From positions 310,001 through 374,000 of the forward strand of contig NZ_JALPVJ010000007.1 in the NCBI RefSeq assembly GCF_023544445.1: a stretch of 64,000 nucleotides of DNA, in the 5' to 3' direction. The stretch comes from Actinoplanes sp. M2I2 (GTDB lineage Bacteria; Actinomycetota; Actinomycetes; Mycobacteriales; Micromonosporaceae). The position numbers were made by a program, and so were the translations under genes. The notes below the pieces were generated by a model. That model did no database searches. It saw only the letters and a program-made list of their open reading frames with translations, and was not told where the DNA came from. Below, piece after piece: positions 11,689 to 20,299 of this stretch; position 1 is the first letter of the stretch, and the number at the start of each line of letters is the position of its first letter.

Positions 11689-13281
11689 TCAGATCCCGAG
11701 GAGCCGGCGGAGATCGTCGATCAGGTTCTCGACATCCGCGTCGATCGGGTTGGCGTTGCCGTACCCGTAGGCGAACACCAGCGCGACCAGCGGCACCCCG
11801 ATCATCGCGACGATGCTCAGCAGCACCTGCAGCGTGCGCACGAACCGGCCCGGACGCCGCTTGCCGCGGCGGACGGCCTGGGACACCTGGGTCGGCGACC
11901 GATAGACGGTGTGCGGTGCCGAGAACGGCCGGGGAGTGTTCAGCGGCGGAGGGCTCGGCCGCGCGGGCATCGGGTGCTGAGGCGCCGGGCGCGGCGTGAA
12001 CACCGGCTTGGGCTGGGGCACGGTCGCGTGCGGGTCGGGCACCCAGTTGCTGTGGTCGGCGTCGGGCCACGGGTCGACCGGCGGCTGCAACCCGGTCGTG
12101 CCCGGCACCCGCACCGACGCGGCGGCCACCCGTACGGTCGCCGTCTCGGCCCGCCCGGTCGAGACCAGCCGCAGCTCGGAGGTCGGTCCCGGGGCCGCCG
12201 CACCGGTCGCCAGCATCGCCGCGTCGGCCAGGATGCTGCCCTCGGCCACCACCAGCTCGGGCTGCTCGATGACCACCGGGGCCTCGCCCAGCTCGCGGTG
12301 CAGCAGCGTGGCCACCAGCGGGATGCGGCTCGCCCCGCCGACCAGGAAGACCCCGGCCAGCCGCCCGTCGGGCAGGTCGGCGTAGTCGAGCAGGCCCTTG
12401 GTGACCCGGACGGTCTGCTCGAGCACCGGCCGGGCCAGCTTCTCGAGCTCGTCGCGGGTGAGGTGCACCTCGGTGTCGAGCAGCGGCACCACGAAGTCGG
12501 CCGACTGGGCCCGGGACAGGCGCTCCTTGGCGATCCGCACCTCTTCCCAGAGCTGGCGCTGGGCCCGCCTCTCCTGGGACGTGGAGGGCTCGAGCAACCG
12601 CTGCCACTCGCTCGTCCGCAGGTGTTCGACGATGGCGGCGTCGACGTCGAGACCGCCGATGTCGTCGCGGCCGTCGACGGCCATGACCTCGAAACCGGAG
12701 GCCGTACGGGCGACCACGCTCGCATCGAACGTGCCGGCGCCGAAGTCGTGCACGACCACGACCGAGCCGATCGGCACGTCGCGGCCCAGCACCTCGGCGA
12801 AGTAGGTGGCCGCGGCGACCGGCTCGGCGACCAGCCGCGCACCGGCCAGCCCGGCCCGGGCGGCGGCGTCGGCGAGCAGGGACCGGCGGGCCGCGCCCCA
12901 GGTGGCCGGGCAGGTCAGGGTGACATCGGGATCGACCTGGCCGACCGCGCGCCGCCACTCCTCGGCCACCCGGGCCAGCACGGCCGAGATCAGCTCGACG
13001 ACCGGGAACTCCTGCTCGCCCAGCAGCACCAGCCCGTCGTCGATGCGGCGCTTGGGGTTCGGCTCGAAACGGACCGGGTCGATGCGCGCGCTGTGCACGG
13101 CGTCGCGGCCGACCACCAGCGAGCCGTCCGGCTCGGCGAAGACCGCCGAGGGCAGCAGCGGCGATCCGTCGACCAGAATCGGGCGCGCGCGGCCGTCGGG
13201 CCAGCGCGCCACCGCGACAGTGTTCGAGGTGCCGAAGTCCACTCCCAGGGCGTGCTTCGGCTCACCTTGGTCGATGGCCAT
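11689..13281 (-). CDS. Hsp70-like ATPase with Pro-rich linker and C-terminal membrane anchor
   Basis: Residues 10-360 form an actin/Hsp70 ATPase domain: phosphate-1 motif GVDFGTSNT (13-21), phosphate-2 HDFGAGTFDAS (178-188) and adenosine motif VFLVGGASRIP (311-321). A Pro-rich linker (about 370-465) and one membrane segment (about 480-505) follow. The Hsp70 substrate-binding domain is absent, so it is unlikely to be a classical chaperone. The ATPase faces the cytoplasm if the anchor is simple. The gene lies 26 bases downstream of a gene for a small secreted-type protein and probably shares its transcript. Confidence 0.85.
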   Translation of the reverse strand: MAIDQGEPKHALGVDFGTSNTVAVARWPDGRARPILVDGSPLLPSAVFAEPDGSLVVGRDAVHSARIDPVRFEPNPKRRIDDGLVLLGEQEFPVVELISAVLARVAEEWRRAVGQVDPDVTLTCPATWGAARRSLLADAAARAGLAGARLVAEPVAAATYFAEVLGRDVPIGSVVVVHDFGAGTFDASVVARTASGFEVMAVDGRDDIGGLDVDAAIVEHLRTSEWQRLLEPSTSQERRAQRQLWEEVRIAKERLSRAQSADFVVPLLDTEVHLTRDELEKLARPVLEQTVRVTKGLLDYADLPDGRLAGVFLVGGASRIPLVATLLHRELGEAPVVIEQPELVVAEGSILADAAMLATGAAAPGPTSELRLVSTGRAETATVRVAAASVRVPGTTGLQPPVDPWPDADHSNWVPDPHATVPQPKPVFTPRPAPQHPMPARPSPPPLNTPRPFSAPHTVYRSPTQVSQAVRRGKRRPGRFVRTLQVLLSIVAMIGVPLVALVFAYGYGNANPIDADVENLIDDLRRLLGI

Positions 13282-13307
13282 GCCCTGAGTCTAGGCGGTG
13301 CCGGTGG

Positions 13308-13943
13308 CTACACGATCTTCCAGCGCGGCCGGTGGCCCCACTCGCGGACGCAGCGCACCGGCTCGCCCTTCGCGGTTCGCCCGTATGCACCCACCGGGCG
13401 GCATTCGTCACCCGCCCGCACCGGTTGGCGAACCAGGGCGGACGAGGCGCCGGGCGACGGCGTGGCGCTCGTCGGGGACAGCGACGGTGAGACCGCGGAC
13501 GGCGAGGGCGCCGGTGTGTCCAACTCGGGAGCGGCCGGCGGGACGAGCGACACGGGTTCCTGAGTGGCCGGGGTCGTCGGGGCAGTCGTGGCCGGCGTCG
13601 GGGCAGTTGTGGCCGGCGTCGTGACCGTGGTGGCCGGTGGCGAGGGCGCGACGGTGGCCGCCGTCGACCGGCGGGAGGCCGGGCGGGCCGAAGCCGGCAC
13701 CGGCTCGCGCGCCCGCGTGGTCGCGACGATCGCCGCCCGGGGGCTGGGCCGCGCCGGCTCGGTCAGCGGCGGCGCGGCCAGCTGATCGACCACCGAGGAG
13801 CCCGGCGAGCGGACCGGTTCCGAGGCGCCGCGGCCGAAAGTCAGCCAGCCGATCAGCGCGCACAGCATCGCCTGGCCGATGACCAGAGCGACGGCCATGC
13901 GCACGATGCGCCGCACCTTGCGCGTGACCGGAACCGGTTCCAC
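13308..13943 (-). CDS. Membrane-anchored Pro/Thr-rich protein with small C-terminal Cys module
   Basis: A 211-aa protein of unknown function. It has a basic N terminus, one membrane segment (about 16-37), a long Ala/Pro/Thr/Ser linker with TTPATTAPTPATTAP repeats, and a C-terminal module of about 35 residues with two cysteines (DECRPVGAYG...VRCVREWG). The linker looks like a wall-spanning spacer, placing the Cys module outside the cell. It is the first gene of a pair with the Hsp70-like ATPase. GTG start at 13943. Confidence 0.7.
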   Translation of the reverse strand: MEPVPVTRKVRRIVRMAVALVIGQAMLCALIGWLTFGRGASEPVRSPGSSVVDQLAAPPLTEPARPSPRAAIVATTRAREPVPASARPASRRSTAATVAPSPPATTVTTPATTAPTPATTAPTTPATQEPVSLVPPAAPELDTPAPSPSAVSPSLSPTSATPSPGASSALVRQPVRAGDECRPVGAYGRTAKGEPVRCVREWGHRPRWKIV

Positions 13944-13982
13944 CCGTCGGACTTTATGGCACGTGGTCGATGTGGTCGAGGG

Positions 13983-14756
13983 CTAACGCCCAGTAAATGT
14001 GGGCTTACGCTTCTCCACAAACGCCGTGGTGCCCTCGACCCGGTCGGCCGTGGCGAACAGGCCGGCGAAGAGCTGCGACTCCAGGGCCAGACCGGAGGCC
14101 AGGTCGGTGTTCAGGCCGCCGTCGACCGCCAGCTTCGCGGCCCGCAGAGCCAGCGAAGGCCCGGACACGTACGGGTGAACGAGCGCCACGGCCGTCCGGT
14201 AGACCTCGGCCGCGGGAGCGACCCGGTCGGCCAGCCCGATCCGCAGCGCCTCCTCGGCATCGACCATGCGGCCCGAGAAGATCAGGTCCTTGGCCCGGGC
14301 CGGGCCGATCAGCCGCGCGAGCCGCTGGGTGCCGCCCGCGCCGGGGATGATGCCCAGTTTGATCTCGGGCTGGCCCAGCTTGGCGTCGTCGGCGACCACC
14401 CGCCAGTCACAGGCCAGCGCCAGTTCGCAGCCACCACCCAGGGCGTACCCGGTGATGGCGGCGACGACCGGCTTGGGGATGCGCGCCACGGCGTCGAACG
14501 CGCTCGAGAGCGCGGCCGCCCGGACCGCCATCTCCGGATAGCCGACCTCGGTGAACTCGGTGATGTCGGCACCGGCCGCGAAGACCTTCTCCCCGCCGTA
14601 CACGACGACGGCCTTGACCTGCTCGTCGGCGGTGGCGGCCTGCGCGGCCGCCCGCAGTTCCTCCTGCAGCTGGGTGTTGAGGGCGTTCATCGGGGGCCGA
14701 TCCAGCCGGATCGTGCCGATGCCGTCGGTGGTCTCCAGCGTCACGAACTCGCCCAC
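13983..14756 (-). CDS. Enoyl-CoA hydratase/isomerase family protein
   Basis: Crotonase-fold enzyme that hydrates 2-enoyl-CoA in beta-oxidation or related pathways. The oxyanion-hole region is [11 protein letters not shown] and the second catalytic segment is [20 protein letters not shown]; both conserved glutamates are present. Length, 257 aa, is normal. It stands alone, divergent from a DUF6232 gene, so its pathway is inferred only from the other acyl-CoA genes in the window. Confidence 0.93.
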   Translation of the reverse strand: MGEFVTLETTDGIGTIRLDRPPMNALNTQLQEELRAAAQAATADEQVKAVVVYGGEKVFAAGADITEFTEVGYPEMAVRAAALSSAFDAVARIPKPVVAAITGYALGGGCELALACDWRVVADDAKLGQPEIKLGIIPGAGGTQRLARLIGPARAKDLIFSGRMVDAEEALRIGLADRVAPAAEVYRTAVALVHPYVSGPSLALRAAKLAVDGGLNTDLASGLALESQLFAGLFATADRVEGTTAFVEKRKPTFTGR

Positions 14757-14812
14757 GCACGCCTCCCTGAGTGTTGGTTCAGGTCAGCCTACGACGGGTA
14801 GAAACAGAGACG

Positions 14813-15274
14813 ATGACCACGTACTACCGGGACCCCGACGTCTCGATCACCTCGACCGGCGTCCGGATCGGCGGCCGCGAGTTGCGCCTGGACGATCTGC
14901 TCCAGGTGTGGCACACGCGTGGCCGGCGGTCCTGGGGCACGATCGCCGGGCGCGGCGCGGTCGGCCTGGCCATCCTCACCCCCGTCGCGGTCGGCCTGCT
15001 GGCGGTCGTCATCGCGCTGGTCATCGACGCCTCGACCGCCACCACGATCGCCCTGATCGGTGGGGGCGTGCTCGTCGGCCTGGGCGTCGCGCCGCTGGCC
15101 GACGTGCTGCTCGAGCGGGTCGACCGTTCCTACGACCGGGGCAGCCGGGTGCGCGAGATCTGGGCCCGGACGCCGACCGGCGACCTGCTCCTGCTGAGCA
15201 CGCCGGACGCGGCCCGCTTCGGCCGCATCTACCGCGCCCTGCAGCGCGCGCTCGAACCGGCCACCCGCCGGTAG
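14813..15274 (+). CDS. DUF6232 family membrane protein
   Basis: A 153-aa protein opening MTTYYRDPDVSITSTGVRIG, then LLQVWHTRGRRSW and two membrane helices (about 45-68 and 78-97), the layout of this actinobacterial family. The C-terminal part resembles a PH-like cytoplasmic domain. Function is unknown. The ATG at 14813 is chosen because upstream codons do not match the family. Confidence 0.75.
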   Translation: MTTYYRDPDVSITSTGVRIGGRELRLDDLLQVWHTRGRRSWGTIAGRGAVGLAILTPVAVGLLAVVIALVIDASTATTIALIGGGVLVGLGVAPLADVLLERVDRSYDRGSRVREIWARTPTGDLLLLSTPDAARFGRIYRALQRALEPATRR

Positions 15275-15284
15275 GCTCCGACCG

Positions 15285-15638
15285 ATGAAGAAGGACGCCG
15301 CCGCTCTGGCCGGGATGCTCGCCGGCATGGGAGTGCTGCATTTCGCCGCACCCCGCCCGTTCGACGCGATCGTGCCGCGCTCGCTGCCCGGCCGCCGCCG
15401 CACCTGGACCTATCTGAGCGGTGTGGCCGAGCTGGCCGTCGCCGCCGCGGTCGCCCACCCCAGGACGCGTCGCGCCGGCGCCCTGGCCGCGGCCGGGCTG
15501 TTCGTCGGCGTCTTCCCGGCCAACGTCCAGATGGCCGTGGACTGGCGGAACGCTTCGCCGGCCCGGCGGGCGATCGCCTTCGGACGGCTGCCGCTGCAGG
15601 TGCCGCTCGTGCTGTGGGCCCGCCGCGTCGCCCGCTGA
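15285..15638 (+). CDS. DoxX-like small membrane protein
   Basis: A 117-aa membrane protein with about three to four hydrophobic segments and the motifs GMGVLHFAAP, YLSGVAELAVA and FPANVQMAVDWRN, which resemble the DoxX/MauE-like family. Substrate and role are unknown. It follows the DUF6232 gene by ten bases, so they may share a transcript. Confidence 0.7.
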   Translation: MKKDAAALAGMLAGMGVLHFAAPRPFDAIVPRSLPGRRRTWTYLSGVAELAVAAAVAHPRTRRAGALAAAGLFVGVFPANVQMAVDWRNASPARRAIAFGRLPLQVPLVLWARRVAR

Positions 15639-15700
15639 TCGTCGGACTTTCGCCGAATCGGCCCCGCCGGCGCCCGGTCGTCGGTGACGATCGACCTACC

Positions 15701-16234
15701 ATGCGAACGACCACGCAGCGTCCCACCGGCGTCGAGCGAACCTTCGGCGCGGACGAGATCATCGTGACCAAGACCGATCCGCGCGGTGTCCTCACGTACG
15801 CCAACGAGGTCTTCCTCCGGACCTCGGCGCTCACCGAGGACGAGGCGATCGGGCAGCCGCACAACATCATCCGGCACCCGGACATGCCTCGCGCCGTGTT
15901 CAAGTTGCTCTGGGACACCCTGGGGCGGCGCGAGGAGATCTTCGCGTACGTCGTGAACATGGCCTCGGACGGCGCCCACTACTGGGTCTTCGCGCACGTG
16001 ACGCCGTCGTTCTCGGCCGACGGCAAGCTGGTCGGCTATCACTCCAACCGGCGGCTGCCCGAGCCCGCCGTGGTGGCTCAGGTCAGCCGGCTCTACGACC
16101 GCATCCGCTCGGCCGAGCAGCAGCAGGCGTCCAAGCCGGCCGCCGTCGAGGCGGGCTGGCGGGCGCTGCAGGCCGAGCTGGGCGGTCGCACCTACGACGA
16201 GTTCATCTGGGACCTGACCAGCGGAGCCCGCTGA
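15701..16234 (+). CDS. PAS-domain sensor protein, Aer-like
   Basis: A 177-aa protein made almost entirely of one PAS domain: [45 protein letters not shown] and a PXXX segment [19 protein letters not shown]. These are the features of the FAD-binding PAS of the energy-taxis receptor Aer. There is no membrane segment. The stop overlaps the start of the chemoreceptor gene as TGATG, so the two are translationally coupled and probably work together. Confidence 0.87.
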   Translation: MRTTTQRPTGVERTFGADEIIVTKTDPRGVLTYANEVFLRTSALTEDEAIGQPHNIIRHPDMPRAVFKLLWDTLGRREEIFAYVVNMASDGAHYWVFAHVTPSFSADGKLVGYHSNRRLPEPAVVAQVSRLYDRIRSAEQQQASKPAAVEAGWRALQAELGGRTYDEFIWDLTSGAR

Positions 16235-17121
16235 TGGCCGACACCGTACTGATCGCCATCACCGAGGTCTGCCGCCGGGCCGCGGCCGGCGATCTCGAGG
16301 CCCGTCTGCCGTCCATCGGGGACTCGGCCGAGGCCGTGGCGGCCCGGATCGCGCTCAACAACCTGCTCGACATCAGCGACGCCTTCGTCCGCGAGGCCGG
16401 CGCGGCCTCCGCCGCCGCCGCCGAGGGCCGCTTCCACCGGCGCATCCTGACCCGCGGCCTGTCCGGGGCGTTCCGGTCGGCGGCCGAGCAGATCTCCGCC
16501 TCGATCGTGGCCATGAGCCGGACCGCGGCCCGGGTGGCCGAGGCGGCCCAGGCCCGCGTTGCCCTGGCCGACGAGCTGGAGTCGGCCGTGCTGACCGTCT
16601 CGGAGCAGGTCGCCACGGCGGCCACCGAGATGGGCGCGTCCACCAACAGCCTGGCCGACTTCGCGCGTGAGGCGGTCACCGAGGCCGAGCGGGGCCTGGC
16701 CACGGTGACCTCGTTGCGGACCGCGTCCGACCAGATCCGTACGGCGGTCGATCTGATCAACCAGGTGGCCAAGCAGACCCGCCTGCTCGCGCTGAACGCC
16801 ACCATCGAAGCGGCCCGGGCCGGGGAGGCCGGGCGCGGCTTCAGCGTGGTCGCGGGTGAGGTGAAGACCCTGGCCGCCGAGACGAGCGCGTCCAGCGACG
16901 AGATCATGGGTCAGGTGAACACCGTGCAGGAGGTCGCCGCCGACGCGGTGGCCGTGCTGGAGACGGTGACCACCAGCATCCGGGAGATGAGCGGGCTGGT
17001 GAACGGCATCGCCGCCGCCGTCGACGGGGGCAGCGCGCACGGCATGGCCGGGCTGTCCCAGCTGGCCGAGGTGCTGCGCTCCGAGGTCAACCGCTTCGTG
17101 AGCACGGCCCGGCAGGCCTGA
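16234..17121 (+). CDS. Soluble methyl-accepting chemotaxis protein (signalling part of a split Aer)
   Basis: A 295-aa cytoplasmic receptor with no membrane segment. The N-terminal part (about 1-100) is HAMP-like. The rest is the MCP coiled coil with its conserved hairpin tip near [20 protein letters not shown] and [19 protein letters not shown], where CheA and CheW bind. The upstream PAS protein supplies the likely sensor. No other che genes are in the window. Confidence 0.9.
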   Translation: MADTVLIAITEVCRRAAAGDLEARLPSIGDSAEAVAARIALNNLLDISDAFVREAGAASAAAAEGRFHRRILTRGLSGAFRSAAEQISASIVAMSRTAARVAEAAQARVALADELESAVLTVSEQVATAATEMGASTNSLADFAREAVTEAERGLATVTSLRTASDQIRTAVDLINQVAKQTRLLALNATIEAARAGEAGRGFSVVAGEVKTLAAETSASSDEIMGQVNTVQEVAADAVAVLETVTTSIREMSGLVNGIAAAVDGGSAHGMAGLSQLAEVLRSEVNRFVSTARQA

Positions 17122-17142
17122 GGCAGCTCTGCGGTGGCCCGG

Positions 17143-18036
17143 TCAGCCGGCGCGGAAGACCTCGTCGATCTCGTCGCGGGTGGGCAGCGCGTTGGAGGCG
17201 CCGACCCGGCGTACGCAGGCCGCGCCGGCCGCATTGGCCCAGCGCACCGCCTCGACCAGGTCGCGGCCCTCACCCCAGGCCACGGCGAGCGCCCCGGTGA
17301 ACGCGTCCCCGGCCGCCGTCGTGTCGGTGACCTCGACGTGGAAGGCGGGCACAGTCTCGTCCCGCCCCTCCCGGTCGGCGTAGCGCGAGCCGCTGCCACC
17401 GAGCGTCAGCACCACGCGCGGCACAAGGCTGAGGAGCTTGGGCACGTCGATCGTCTCGCCGCCGGCCACCATGAGCGCTTCGACCTCGTTCACCACCAGC
17501 AGGTCGATGTCGGCCAGCAACTCGTCGGGCAGCTCGCGGGCGGGCGCCGCGTTGAGGATCATGCGGGTGCCCCCGGCCCGGGCCGCGCGGGCCGCCGCCA
17601 CCACCGTCTCGACCGGGATCTCCTGCTGGCAGAGGAGCACGTCGCCGGCGGCGATCGCGGCCTGCTCGGCCTCGGTCAGGCCGACGAACGTGTTGTTGGC
17701 CCCGGGCGCGACCAGGATCGAGTTCTCCCCCTCGCGGTCCACCATGATCACCGCGACGCCGGACGGGCCGTAAGTGGTGCGGACGTGCTGCATGTCGACG
17801 CCGGCGCCGTTGAGGCGGGCGTTCAGGTTGACCCCGAAGGCGTCGGAACCGATCGCGCCGAGGAAGACCGTCCGGCCGCCGGCGCGAGACGCGGCGATCG
17901 CCTGGTTGGCGCCCTTGCCCCCGGCCATCATCACGAAGTCGTCGCCGAGCACCGTCTCGCCCGGCCGGGGCAGGCGCGGAGCGAGCCCGACCAGGTCCAT
18001 GTTGGCGCTGCCGGCCACCACGATGTTCGGTGCCAT
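17143..18036 (-). CDS. rbsK: Ribokinase (PfkB family)
   Basis: Phosphorylates D-ribose to ribose-5-phosphate with ATP. The PfkB signature 1 region is GGKGANQAIAASRAGG and the catalytic base lies in DTTAAGDAFTGALA. NIVVAGSANMDLV is the usual start. Length, 297 aa, is normal. It lies four bases after an ABC ATPase gene, but no ribose permease or binding protein is present. A related sugar cannot be excluded. Confidence 0.88.
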   Translation of the reverse strand: MAPNIVVAGSANMDLVGLAPRLPRPGETVLGDDFVMMAGGKGANQAIAASRAGGRTVFLGAIGSDAFGVNLNARLNGAGVDMQHVRTTYGPSGVAVIMVDREGENSILVAPGANNTFVGLTEAEQAAIAAGDVLLCQQEIPVETVVAAARAARAGGTRMILNAAPARELPDELLADIDLLVVNEVEALMVAGGETIDVPKLLSLVPRVVLTLGGSGSRYADREGRDETVPAFHVEVTDTTAAGDAFTGALAVAWGEGRDLVEAVRWANAAGAACVRRVGASNALPTRDEIDEVFRAG

Positions 18037-18040
18037 GGCG

Positions 18041-18940
18041 TCAGGCCGCCCGGGCCGCGTAGCGGTCGCCGAACCGGTCGACGATCAGCGGTAGCCCGAA
18101 CGTCTTGGAAAGGTTGTCCGCGGTCATCACCTCGCCGAGCAGACCGGCCGCCACGATCGTGCCCTCCCGCAGCAGCAGGCCGTGGGTGAAGCCGGGCGGG
18201 ATCTCCTCGACGTGATGGGTGACCAGCACCATGGCCGGCGAGTCGGGGTCGAGGGCGAGCTCGGTCAGCCGGGCGATCAGGTCTTCCCGGCCACCGAGGT
18301 CGAGCCCGGCGCCGGGCTCGTCGAGCAACATGAGCTCGGGATCGGTCATCAGCGCGCGGGCGATCAGGGTGCGTTTGCGCTCGCCCTCGCTCAGGGTGCC
18401 GAAGTCGCGCTCGGCCAGCAGGCCCATGCCGAGCTGATCGAGCAGCTGCCGGGCGCGCGCCTCGTCCTGCGGGTCGTACGACTCGCGCCAGCGCCCCACC
18501 ACCGACCAGGCGGCGGTGACCACGACGTCGAGCACGCGCTCCCCCGGCGGCACCCGCTCGGCGAACTGGCCGGTGGCGAGACCGATGCGGGTGCGCAGCT
18601 CGTTGACGTCGGTCCGCCCGAGGCGCTCACCGAGCACCCACGCCGTGCCGCGGGACGGGTGCAGCCGGCCCGAGGCGAGGTTGAGCAGCGTGGTCTTGCC
18701 GGCGCCGTTCGGGCCCAGGATCACCCAGCGTTCGTCCAACTCGACCTGCCAGGACAGGCCGCGCACCAGATGGCTTCCGCCCCGGATCACGCTGACCTTG
18801 TCGAAGGCGATCACGGTGTCGTCATCGGGCTGGATCATGGCAGGCTGGATCATGGCAGGCTGAGTCACGACGGGCTGAGTAACTACGGGCTGAGTCACGG
18901 CAGGCTCTCGCACACTTCCATCCAACCACGCAGCCGTCAC
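18041..18940 (-). CDS. Stand-alone ABC transporter ATP-binding protein
   Basis: The ATPase domain has Walker A GPNGAGKT, signature LSEGERKR, Walker B LMLLDEPGAGLD and switch VTHH. No permease lies next to it; the downstream gene is ribokinase. A repetitive N-terminal tail of about 40 residues (five copies of a [VA]xxQP pentapeptide) precedes the domain. The GTG start at 18940 has only a weak ribosome site, and in-frame GTG or ATG codons inside the repeat could be used instead. Confidence 0.85.
   Translation of the reverse strand: MTAAWLDGSVREPAVTQPVVTQPVVTQPAMIQPAMIQPDDDTVIAFDKVSVIRGGSHLVRGLSWQVELDERWVILGPNGAGKTTLLNLASGRLHPSRGTAWVLGERLGRTDVNELRTRIGLATGQFAERVPPGERVLDVVVTAAWSVVGRWRESYDPQDEARARQLLDQLGMGLLAERDFGTLSEGERKRTLIARALMTDPELMLLDEPGAGLDLGGREDLIARLTELALDPDSPAMVLVTHHVEEIPPGFTHGLLLREGTIVAAGLLGEVMTADNLSKTFGLPLIVDRFGDRYAARAA
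18828..18902 (-). repeat. Five 15-bp in-frame tandem repeats at the ABC ATPase N terminus
   Basis: Five adjoining 15-bp units (18828-18842, 18843-18857, 18858-18872, 18873-18887, 18888-18902) begin GGCTG. The first two are identical; the others differ at a few positions. They encode QP-containing pentapeptides (VVTQP, AMIQP). The array is in frame, so changes in copy number would alter only tail length, and it contains several possible start codons. Confidence 0.85.
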
Positions 18941-18980
18941 CGGTCTCAGCCGGTGGTCGGCCCTCAGCGCGTCGCCGGTC

Positions 18981-20171
18981 TCAGCCGGTGGTGGAGCCGA
19001 ACACCTCGTCCCGGACGGCGCCGAGCGCGGTGTGCAGGGCGCCGTGCAGCACCGGCTCGGCCTCCACTCCGGTGATCACGACCTTGGGATTGACCAGGGT
19101 GATCGCGGCCACCTCGTTCTCGACCCGCGCGGCCAGCGCCGCCCCACCGGCCTGGGACACCTCGCCGGCCAGCACGACCAGCGGCGGGTCGAGGATCACA
19201 CAGGTGGCGGCCACCCCGAGGGCCAGCCGGTCGGCCAGCTCGTCGAGCACCGGCTCACCGGCCGGTCCGGCTTCGACCGCCGCGCGCACCACGTCGGCCG
19301 CCTCGGCGCCGCGGAAGCCGTATTTCTTGCCGATCGCCTTGACCGCGTCGGCGCCCGCGATGCTCTGGAACGCGCCCCGCACGCCCCCCTTGGTCGCCTT
19401 GCGCCCGGTGTGCCGCGGCACCTCGGCCCCGGCCACCGGCAGGTAACCGATCTCACCGGCCGCGCCCGAGTGGCCCTGATGCAGGCGGCCGTCGATGACG
19501 CTGGCCAGGCCGACGCCGCGGCCGATCCAGATGAGGACGAAGTCGCTGACGCCGGCGGCGGCCCCGGAGCTCGACTCGGCCACGGCGGCCATGTTGACGT
19601 CGTTGCCGAAGACCACCGGGGTGTGCAGGTCGCGGCGCAGGTCGTCGAGGAGCCCGCGGTGCCAGCGGGGCAGGTCCCAGGCGAACGAGATCTCGCCGGT
19701 CTCGGGGTCGACCAGGCCGGGCGTGCCGAGCACGACCCGGCGTACGGACGACATGTCGGTGCCGGCGTCGGTCGCGGCCTGGACCACGGCGTTGTGCACC
19801 ACGCCGACCGGGTCGTCGGTGTCCTTGGTCGACTGCTCGACCCGGCCGATGATCGAACCGGTGATGTCGGCGCAGGCCGCGACCACCCGATCGGGGCCGA
19901 CGTCGACCCCGATGACGTGGGCGCTGCCGGGCGTCACGGCGTACAACTGGGCATTGGGGCCACGGCCGCCCGCCTGCTCACCGACCCGCCGCACGAGGCC
20001 GCGCTGCTCGAGACGCTCCACCAGCTGGGATGCGGTGACCTTGCTCAACCCGGTCATCTCGCCGAGCTGGGCCCGGGTCAGCGGACCGCGGCTGAGCAGC
20101 AGTTCCAGCGCCGCGCGGTCGTTGAGCGCGCGCAGCAGCCGGGGTGTGCCCGGAAGGCGGGTGGAGGCCAT
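18981..20171 (-). CDS. ROK family transcriptional regulator
   Basis: A 396-aa NagC/Mlc-type regulator. An N-terminal winged helix-turn-helix (about 15-70, with LTRAQLGEMTGLSKVTASQLVERL) is followed by a sugar-kinase-like ROK domain. GEIGYLPV is recognisable, but the usual zinc site with CxCGxxGCxE is replaced by a cysteine-free HTGRKATKGGVRG segment, so zinc binding looks lost. It is divergent from a glycosidase gene, which with itself is the obvious target. Confidence 0.9.
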   Translation of the reverse strand: MASTRLPGTPRLLRALNDRAALELLLSRGPLTRAQLGEMTGLSKVTASQLVERLEQRGLVRRVGEQAGGRGPNAQLYAVTPGSAHVIGVDVGPDRVVAACADITGSIIGRVEQSTKDTDDPVGVVHNAVVQAATDAGTDMSSVRRVVLGTPGLVDPETGEISFAWDLPRWHRGLLDDLRRDLHTPVVFGNDVNMAAVAESSSGAAAGVSDFVLIWIGRGVGLASVIDGRLHQGHSGAAGEIGYLPVAGAEVPRHTGRKATKGGVRGAFQSIAGADAVKAIGKKYGFRGAEAADVVRAAVEAGPAGEPVLDELADRLALGVAATCVILDPPLVVLAGEVSQAGGAALAARVENEVAAITLVNPKVVITGVEAEPVLHGALHTALGAVRDEVFGSTTG

Positions 20172-20190
20172 GGCAGGTTCCCCTAGTATT

Positions 20191-20205
20191 TAGGATTGTT
20201 TCCTA
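20191..20205. promoter_or_regulatory. Putative ROK operator between regulator and glycosidase
   Basis: TAGGA-TTGTT-TCCTA is an inverted repeat of five-base arms in the divergent region, 20 bases before the regulator start. ROK regulators of actinobacteria bind similar TTAGGA/TCCTAA sites, so autoregulation and control of the glycosidase are inferred. Confidence 0.5.
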
Positions 20206-20299
20206 TTAAGTTGGCGGCGCCCGTCATCGGGACCGGCACCGAGCGATCATGGCAGCTCGCACGGTGTGCAGACCAGACTTACGTCACCGGAAGGACACC

